From contig CM065313.1 of assembly GCA_033032175.1 (NCBI GenBank), forward strand, positions 16,283,327-16,347,326: 64,000 bases of DNA, written 5' to 3'. Shown here one piece after another: positions 57,820 through 64,000 of this stretch (position 1 is its first letter; every line of letters begins with the position of its first letter). The position numbers and the translations under genes are program-made. Origin of the DNA: Saturnia japonica (taxonomy: Eukaryota; Arthropoda; Insecta; Lepidoptera; Saturniidae). The notes below the pieces were generated by a model. That model worked only from the letters and a program-made list of their open reading frames with translations. It was not told the DNA's origin and made no database searches.

Positions 57820-58407
57820 ATTCTTAGAAGATAAATACGTGCTCTCGGTGACTTTTTTGTAGGTCTTTCTAATATCTACAACTATGTAGTACATTAATTT
57901 AATGTATATTATGTCTTATGGTTTACTCAGCGTAAGCGGCTGCCGCGCCCGTATGATGTACCTAGACTAGTTTTTTTTCATTTGCGCGAAATCCTAATTC
58001 ATTTTCTAAAATAAAAGTAGCCTAAGTTATTCCTTATTACATCAAGTTATCTGCCAGTGAAAGTCCCCTCAAAATCGGTCCAACCGTTTCGAAGATTACC
58101 TGAAACATACAACACAAAAATTTTAAAAATGTATTTTCTGTTATATGATTTCGTATATATTTTCATATGCATTTATTAAAAAGCTGTTATTTTGATAGGT
58201 ATTATAATTGTATAAAATCTGATCATGGTGAATCAATTCGGACGCTTAAATGTCTTTCGCTGAGTAAACATAAGAGCTATATCAAAGTAATGTAGGATAT
58301 AATTATAAATTTTAATAAAACAAAAAAAAGTCACCGAGAGCGTATGTCTATCTTCTAGGGATTCGGCATTATGTAAGCCACGCGAGCGCAGCCGCGTGTA
58401 CAGCTAG
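57820..58407. mobile_element. Helitron-like sequences in inverted arrangement
   Basis: 57823-57862 (TAGAAGATAAATACGTGCTC + TCGGTGACTTTTTT) is inverted at 58325-58360 (AAAAAAGTCACCGAGAGCGT + ATGTCTATCTTCTA). The plus-strand right end is GCCACGCGAGCGCAGCCGCG + TGTACAGCTAG|T at 58407. Between them 57940-58225 is a minus-oriented Helitron piece (AAGTTATCTGCCAGTGAAAG, AAATCGGTCCAACCG, AAAAAGCTGTTATTTTGATA). Confidence 0.5.
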
Positions 58408-58975
58408 TAAATAATAAGTAGCAACATGTATTATTAAGTTGCGAGAATGTTAGAACTATATTTGAGGATTTCAAGAATGCCTACAAAATATTTTATTAAC
58501 GTAGCGTTGACAGAACTGTGGATAAACCATACGTTACCATTAAATAAAGAAAGATTGAAAAATTCCATGAGTATATTAGTTGATCATTTCATGTTCCCAT
58601 ATAGCACAGTCGATACACCTATTTCGTTCACATAATTCATTCACTTCTATTGGATTTCCTCTACAAACTACCAACTCAGGTTGAATATTTATGAAAGTTA
58701 CTTTAAAGCTATGTCTGCCAAAACTGGTTGAAAATTATAATAGGACTATTTTACTATTTAAGCTTTTTATAAAATCAATCCTTGGAGAAGGCTATGTCCA
58801 GCAGTAGACGTCTTTCGGCTGAAATGATGATGGTGATGATCACACTCAAGAGAAACGTAGAGTTTTGTATCAGTGAAATAATTATCATAATCGGATCAGT
58901 TGTTTAGTACTACAAACAAACTTTGCCCCTTTATGATAATATGTATAAATCTGTCGCCAATCACAATAAGTGTCT
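58408..58975. other. non-coding DNA
   Basis: The plus frame 58447-58635 (62 codons) shows no domain and no splice context. 58780-58830 (GGAGAAGGCTATGTCCAGCA, GTAGACGTC) is a familiar LINE-derived tail sequence in Lepidoptera. Confidence 0.35.
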
Positions 58976-59078
58976 ACGCGGCTGAGTGCCCTAAGCGCTC
59001 GCCCCCAAGTCCGGTGAAGCTGTAAAAGCCGTCAGAGGCTCCAGGGCCCCTAAGGTTAACAGTATGGTAAAAAAAAGA
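58976..59078 (+). repeat. 101-nt retroposon, copy F (full length)
   Basis: It starts CGCGGCTGAGTGCCCTAAGC and continues CGCCCCCAAGTCCGGTGAAG ... GGGCCCCTAAGGTTAACAGT, ending in an A run. Its 5' end matches copies A, B and C. Confidence 0.75.
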
Positions 59079-59482
59079 ATTAAGTCATAGATAAAATAGG
59101 TACAAGAGACTATTAAATAATGAGAACTCACCCCAGCAGGATCCTAGCAGTTTTCACTATTTTAATAGTAGACATTATCTCTTATGGTAACGCAGCCATT
59201 CCTTATAACAGTCGAAACGCATATATAATATAGAGTCAGCTTTCTACTTCACTTTCTAGGTTTACCTTTTTTTATATACTGTGTTACGACAAAATTTTTG
59301 CATTGGATCTGACGGTAAACATAGTACACTCTCAACTGTGAACACAAATAGACCGGCAATCCATCGCCAGTCGTTGTTATGCGGGTCTGTAAACATCTCG
59401 GCAGCTAGATTACACTGACTGATGTCGAAAGGTGACAAACCAAAACAGCGTCACTGTGACGGGTATTGACTTGGTGTTGACC

Positions 59483-59556
59483 AAGCCTGGTGAAGCTGTA
59501 AAAGCCGTCTGTGGCTTCAAGGCTCTTATAGCTAACAGTATAGCCACTTAAAAAGG
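59483..59556 (+). repeat. 101-nt retroposon, copy G (5' truncated)
   Basis: AAGCCTGGTGAAGCTGTAAA ... CTTATAGCTAACAGTATAGC then an A-rich end. It aligns with copies D and F. Confidence 0.65.
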
Positions 59557-59639
59557 GTCATTATATGCATTGTAATCGTGACCCAGTCGGGTACAGTTTC
59601 TTACTATCCCGTTTGTTTACCTGGAGATACACCGGCTGA

Positions 59640-59800
59640 TCAATGACATGAATAGACGCGTTATATTATCACTAAAAGCAATTGGAAACTTTGTTGTCAA
59701 AAAAGGATAAAAGTTCTTTCTCGCTCACGCCGGTATCTAGTCGACAGAGAACTGAGAGCAATTGCGCACCATTTACGATGACATGTAAAGAGCGCCAATG
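59640..59800 (-). repeat. unclassified interspersed repeat, family D (inverted)
   Basis: Read on the minus strand it contains GTGCGCAATTGCTCTCAG, TCGACTAGATACCGGCGTGA, GACAACAAAG and ATAATATAACGCGTCTATTC, matching the order at 23270-23460. Confidence 0.5.
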
Positions 59801-60159
59801 GAGTATCTACTTATAAAATATCATTGCGACTGATCCCGGAATGCCACACGACTAAGCGTGCCACTATGGAGGACAACTTAATAAAAATCATCGACGTTTA
59901 TCAAGTAAAATTGTGGTCAATTGCTAACCTATAGTCAAATAATAATTAATAAATATAAACTGCATTATTAAATATCCGAGTTTTAAAATTTTCAATGATT
60001 TTAAACGTTCTTTCGACATTTATTCTCAAATTACTTGTAATAATACTGAAGTCATTAACGTTATTTATTTTGAACGATTCGACACGGAGATGACTGTAAA
60101 CGTAAAGCTACTGACTTTTGCGCAATATTGGTTACGTCGCCCGTTGTCTTATTGTTGTC
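59801..60159. other. non-coding DNA
   Basis: Nothing recognised. Confidence 0.35.
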
Positions 60160-60596
60160 ATCTTTTTTTATATTATATTAATGTATCATTATAAAGCTCA
60201 AGTGTTTGTTTGTTTGTTGAACGCACTGGAGCTACCAGTCAAATTTGAATCAGAATTCTTTTTGCATTTAATATCACATTCACTGAGGAACGTTTTGTAT
60301 AGGCTACATAACTTGACACTACAACCCTAAGGAGCAGAGCAGAATGATGAACGTCAAACAATCTGGTAAGCTGCAGTCAAGTTAGAACAACGATATGCTG
60401 CACAAAGGGCTTAGCCAAGTTGCCTTTCCACAATCGTTAACGATAAGAGAAAACGTACAAATTTATGGAATTCATGTATTATGTCAACGTTAATTATCGT
60501 GATCAAACATGTCAATTCAATACATTTTCCTTTTCCGTTGCGGTTGAGAGTTGTTCGAATAAATTTAACACGGGTGAAACCATGGATCAAAGCTAG
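60160..60596 (+). mobile_element. Helitron-like element
   Basis: The 5' module ATAAAGCTCAAGTGTTTGTT + TGTTTGTTGAACGCACTGGAG and the 3' segment TAACACGGGTGAAACCATGG + ATCAAAGCTAG|T belong to the same Helitron group as 36030-36603. The exact 5' end is unclear, and the plus frame 60118-60330 lies across it. Confidence 0.55.
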
Positions 60597-61825
60597 TTAA
60601 TTCATACAACTAAAAATTATTTACTCCTTGAAATTACTGTAGGCTAGTACCACGGCTGCTTAAAATGATGTATCTTTTATGAAGGAATATGTAAGCTCTT
60701 ACTCGATCGACTCTATTGTTACGAGCTTAGAAATATAAGGCATCGAGAAATATCAATAAAGACGAACTAGACATATCGAAATTATTGAAAATATATACAT
60801 AGTTTCATTAGTCATTACATATTTTTCTTATATAAATTATATAATAGTCCACTGCGGTAAGAAATTCCTTTTTTTATGTATCAGTTACGATGTAAATGTC
60901 GGCTCTTTCATAAAAAAGAGTGACAAACAACAATAATTCCAGTATCAATATGTATATCAATCAATAAATTAAGACGATATCCAATAAAGTTAAATATAAA
61001 AGTGTCTTATTTCTAAAGGAAACATTACCGATGGCGCCATCTAGTTTTATATTAAAAATTTTAATTTGGTACTTGATATAAATAACAATTTTATTATAAT
61101 ATTTATACAATTAGTTTAAAACGATGAAATACTACTAACATTTTATAATAAAATTAAAATTAAAAAAAATATATTATTGATCAGTAACAATCCTAACTAT
61201 AACTATTTTTATTAAATCGAATGTGAGTTTGTGTATTTGTTACTCAATCACGCAAAACCGCCAAAATTGAATGAAACTTGGCACACAGTTAGCCACACAC
61301 AGAGACACAGTTACACATTAGGACACTTTAATCCCGATAAAAACAGTTTTTTTCCCACGAGCGGAGCTATATAAAGCTTATTCTGAAGGGAAATATGTAT
61401 ATAAAACTAAGTAAATATTAGCCTTAGAAAATTAGGGTATGTCTAAGAATATTGGATGGCTGTTTACGAAGTAATTAATATATTGGCCATTTATTGTTTT
61501 GAATTTCTACATTTGTCGATAGATAGTAATATAGGTGCACCGGATATATTAACGGGCGCAACCATACATATAATATAACAGTATATATTTTGGTGAAATT
61601 TAAAGATTTATAATCACATAAATATTATTATTTTTTCAAGTTTATTTTAAACGAAATTATATTCATAAAAATACAGTAAAAAACTCAATAGCTATTCAAT
61701 GTCGCGATGACACCTATTATTTGAAGTTACCAAACTCGATCTGCAACCTTGACATTAACACGGTTGGCGCGTCTTCACTTGGTTGTAGCTTGTAACGTCC
61801 GTGTCGGTTGCCATGTTTTACTTTT
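60597..61825. other. non-coding DNA with a Helitron fragment
   Basis: 61190-61390 resembles a degenerate Helitron 5' part (AATGTGAGTTTGTGTATTTG ... ATGAAACTTGGCACAC). No gene is seen. Confidence 0.35.
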
Positions 61826-62042
61826 TAATCGACTTCAAAAAAGTAGTAGGTTACTCAATACGAATGTATATAAATATAATTATATATTATGGATTTTTAG
61901 CCATAATTTATTTGTTTATGAACCGATTTGGATGATTCTTTTTTTGTTGGATAGGACGGTCCCATTTTAATTTCATTGGCATTGGACCGTCAACTTAGAG
62001 ATACACCAGGGAACTCTTCAAAATCACTGAAGTTGGTTTTCT
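61826..62042 (+). repeat. MITE-like repeat, AACCGACTTC-ended family, copy 4
   Basis: TTAATCGACTTCAAAAAAGT at the left and CACTGAAGTTGGTTTTCTTC at the right are the clearest inverted ends of the family. Inside are AATACGAATGTATAT, ACCGATTTGGATGATTCTTT, CATTGGCATTGGACC and GATACACCAGGGAACTC. Confidence 0.65.
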
Positions 62043-62233
62043 TCTTTGTTAATTATTATCTTGTTATAATATTATTTTTTATAATTAGGCATTACATATA
62101 CTTCTTATTAATTTTAAATTATCTTTGAACTTAAATGACAATGATCAAAAAAAGCATTAAACTAATCGATTTATATTTTATAGATCGTAAAGCACGTACC
62201 TATGCCGTGATGTTAAATAGATGAATATTATAT

Positions 62234-62460
62234 AACAGGCCTCGTGGTACAATGGTAGTAAGATCTACTGTCAAGCCGGAGAGATAGTAGATTCGATTTC
62301 GACGCATGACTGAATTTGTGTACTTTCGTGTAATGATAAGCATAATTGTCAGTTATGTCTGGATGTTAATTAGTTATATGTATGGCGTACTAGCTGCTTA
62401 GTCACCTCATTAATTTGGAATTAAATGGCCTTACAGGAAATTGCGTCCCCATATTTATAT
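62234..62460 (+). mobile_element. tRNA-derived SINE, family 2, uninterrupted copy
   Basis: It has an A box TGGTACAATGG and a B box-like GATTCGATTTC, then TCGTGTAATGATAAGCATAA and a 3' end TTTGGAATTAAATGGCC ... AAATTGCGTCCC. It shares head and tail with 20322-20772 and shows what that copy looked like before the MITE landed. Confidence 0.7.
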
Positions 62461-62995
62461 AATTTTTTTAGGTTTCAATCTAATTTATCTTTATGAGAGA
62501 TAGATGAATCGATGTTGTTGGTAGTAGGCACGTCTACATTTATTTTTAACTAATTTCCGTTATTAATTAATCGTGGTCGGGTAAAAACTCGTGATCTTTT
62601 CGACGTTTAAAACCAAATATTTTCGACTGTGACAAGACTACGGAGGCAGTCAACGGTGTTACACATATCTATCTTGTTTATAATGTGGCACGTGCGAAAA
62701 TATTACGTACTATATGCCTTGACCTGCTTGTCGTAAGTTGTTATCGAAGCCGAAGTTTGTAGCTTAGTTATCTATACTAATATCTTATAGATAAAGTATT
62801 TATTTGATTTTTTTGTTTCCCGTAATGATGTATTAAATATATTAGAATTAATTTATATTAGCACACATAACTTACTAGTTTATGACTTGTTTAAGAAGAA
62901 GTTTTACTTTTTAAAAAGAAAAGCAGTAAAAGTTGGACTTGAGGTCACTAAATGGTAAAAAACGAATTGAATTACATACTAACTGACATCCAAAC
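62461..62995. other. non-coding DNA
   Basis: No gene, RNA gene or repeat boundary recognised. Confidence 0.35.
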
Positions 62996-63253
62996 ATGCA
63001 AGACATGCAAGTAATGAACGTTAAATATCCTAGTGACCCAAAGGTTGGTGAGAGCGACATTGAATCTGGAAATCCTAAAAAGAGTCGAAAACCCTATGGA
63101 AACGATGTAAGAAGTGCCCTGAAAAATGAAAAGGAAATACAAATCTACAAAGAATTGCTTCAAAATAATTTAGAACATCTTCATAATTGGCAAGAAACAG
63201 TGCAACAACTCCATTGTGAAATTGTTACTGCAGTAGATAACAATTTCAAATAA
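62996..63253 (+). CDS. hypothetical small protein or exon, 85 codons
   Basis: It has a polar composition with no bias from simple repeats. A basic, proline-containing first half (PSDPKVGESDIES, KKSRKPYGNDVR) is followed by a heptad-like helical second half (KEIQIYKELLQNNLEHLHNW, QETVQQLHCEIVTAVDNNFK). This looks more like a real protein than other frames of similar size here. Start could be the ATG at 62996 or one a few codons on. No domain recognised. It might be a whole small gene, a last exon or a fragment of a mobile-element protein. An AATAAA-type signal lies near 63496. Confidence 0.35.
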   Translation: MQDMQVMNVKYPSDPKVGESDIESGNPKKSRKPYGNDVRSALKNEKEIQIYKELLQNNLEHLHNWQETVQQLHCEIVTAVDNNFK

Positions 63254-64000
63254 GCTCATAATTCTCACAATTCATTAGAAAAACTGAGGTGTATTAGCGG
63301 AATTAATTCTTACACTGGTTCAACTAAGCATTTACAGTGTAATGGTATGTAATAAGTAACTATTGAATGAACAGTAATGCTCGATCTAAATTACACGTTG
63401 TAAACAACGGCGCGGCGGTGTGACCACGCCGAGCCGCGCCTCGTACTTGCATCTCATCCGACCGATTACTAGCAGTCGTTAATCCTTTAAAGAAACAATA
63501 AAAATAAAATATAACCTTTATATAACTTCTAATGAGAAATAAATTATAACTCTCAGAGAGCTAGGCATCAAGTTGTGGACGTATTATATAAGGGGAACCG
63601 TTTTCTTAGTCTAAGCTTTATCACTTTTAGTCACCGAATATCTTTTGTATTCATGCAAGAAATCTATAATCATAAATCTGGAGTACTGTCTGTACATGTA
63701 ATTTTTTTTCCTAATTTCCAGATAGATAAATAAAAGACACTGTTCACGAATATGCTCTTAAAATATTTTTGCCTGTCTGTCATGTACAGACAAAACTACA
63801 GATTTATTGATATAGATATTTAAACATATATACAAATAAAAGCTTGGTCATAAACAGCAGAAATGATTAAAATAAATATTTTGTTATCAGACTCAACTCA
63901 AACGTACCGTTAGTGGGCGGAAATCAAATTGAATTTATTAAGTGAAAGGCTGAATAGACACTAATATATTATATATAAAAGCCATAAATATTTGACAATG
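63254..64000. other. non-coding DNA with a GC-rich patch
   Basis: 63407-63480 (CGGCGCGGCGGTGTGACCAC, GCCGAGCCGCGCC) is a compact CpG-rich patch with an inverted GGCGCGGCG/CGCCGAGCCGCGCC character, a possible promoter or repeat end. The rest is AT-rich. Confidence 0.35.

Noticed and set aside
1..64000. CRISPR array, bacterial defence operon or phage
   Set aside because: No regularly spaced repeats, operons or Shine-Dalgarno organisation; spliced animal genes and eukaryotic transposons show this is insect nuclear DNA.

Overview
This is an AT-rich eukaryotic nuclear DNA window, almost certainly from a moth or butterfly. The evidence is two spliced or single-exon genes with animal orthologues, Helitron-like repeats ending in the CTAG|T terminus typical of Lepidoptera, mariner, hAT, BEL/Pao and RTE-like elements, and tRNA-headed SINEs. 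I see no bacterial operon, CRISPR array or intact tRNA/rRNA gene.

Host genes are sparse and lie on the left. At 4.4-5.2 kb a single-exon gene on the minus strand encodes the RNase P/MRP protein subunit p30 (RPP30). At 9.5-11.6 kb a five-exon gene on the plus strand encodes an MDH1B-like (malate dehydrogenase 1B) protein of 506 residues; all splice sites and phases are consistent. At 12.48 kb a probable first coding exon with a signal peptide ends at a good donor site, and I could not find its continuation. Weaker exon-like or CpG-rich islands lie near 19.0, 36.9, 40.1 and 63.0-63.5 kb. From about 12.6 kb onward the window behaves like one or more large introns or intergenic DNA.

The rest is mobile DNA, often nested. 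2.4-3.7 kb: broken RNase H-type LINE. 5.5-7.7 kb: hAT relic with a LINE fragment inside it. 17.0-17.3 kb: tandem pair of a 101-nt retroposon, with five more copies elsewhere. 18.2-18.9 kb: Helitron. 20.3-20.8 kb: SINE split by a MITE. 25.7-26.3 kb: TA-flanked MITE. 27.5-28.8 and 32.9-34.0 kb: two mariners of one family in opposite orientations. 29.8-30.2 and 32.5-32.8 kb: RTE-like 3' ends. 30.4-31.2 kb: hAT-type MITE holding a SINE with a 10-bp target duplication. 36-39.6 kb: Helitrons and a foldback element. 42.8-43.5 kb: inverted Helitron/SINE structure. 45.3-52.6 kb: a complete BEL/Pao retrotransposon with two 515-bp LTRs that look identical and one uninterrupted 1754-codon gag-pol frame. 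53-62 kb: more Helitrons, short repeats and a SINE.

The most notable observations are the apparently young BEL/Pao insertion, the 101-nt retroposon family with a triplicated target site, a SINE whose 3' tail matches the local RTE-like LINE, and the orphan signal-peptide exon. Boundaries of degenerate repeats are approximate; all comparisons were made by eye.
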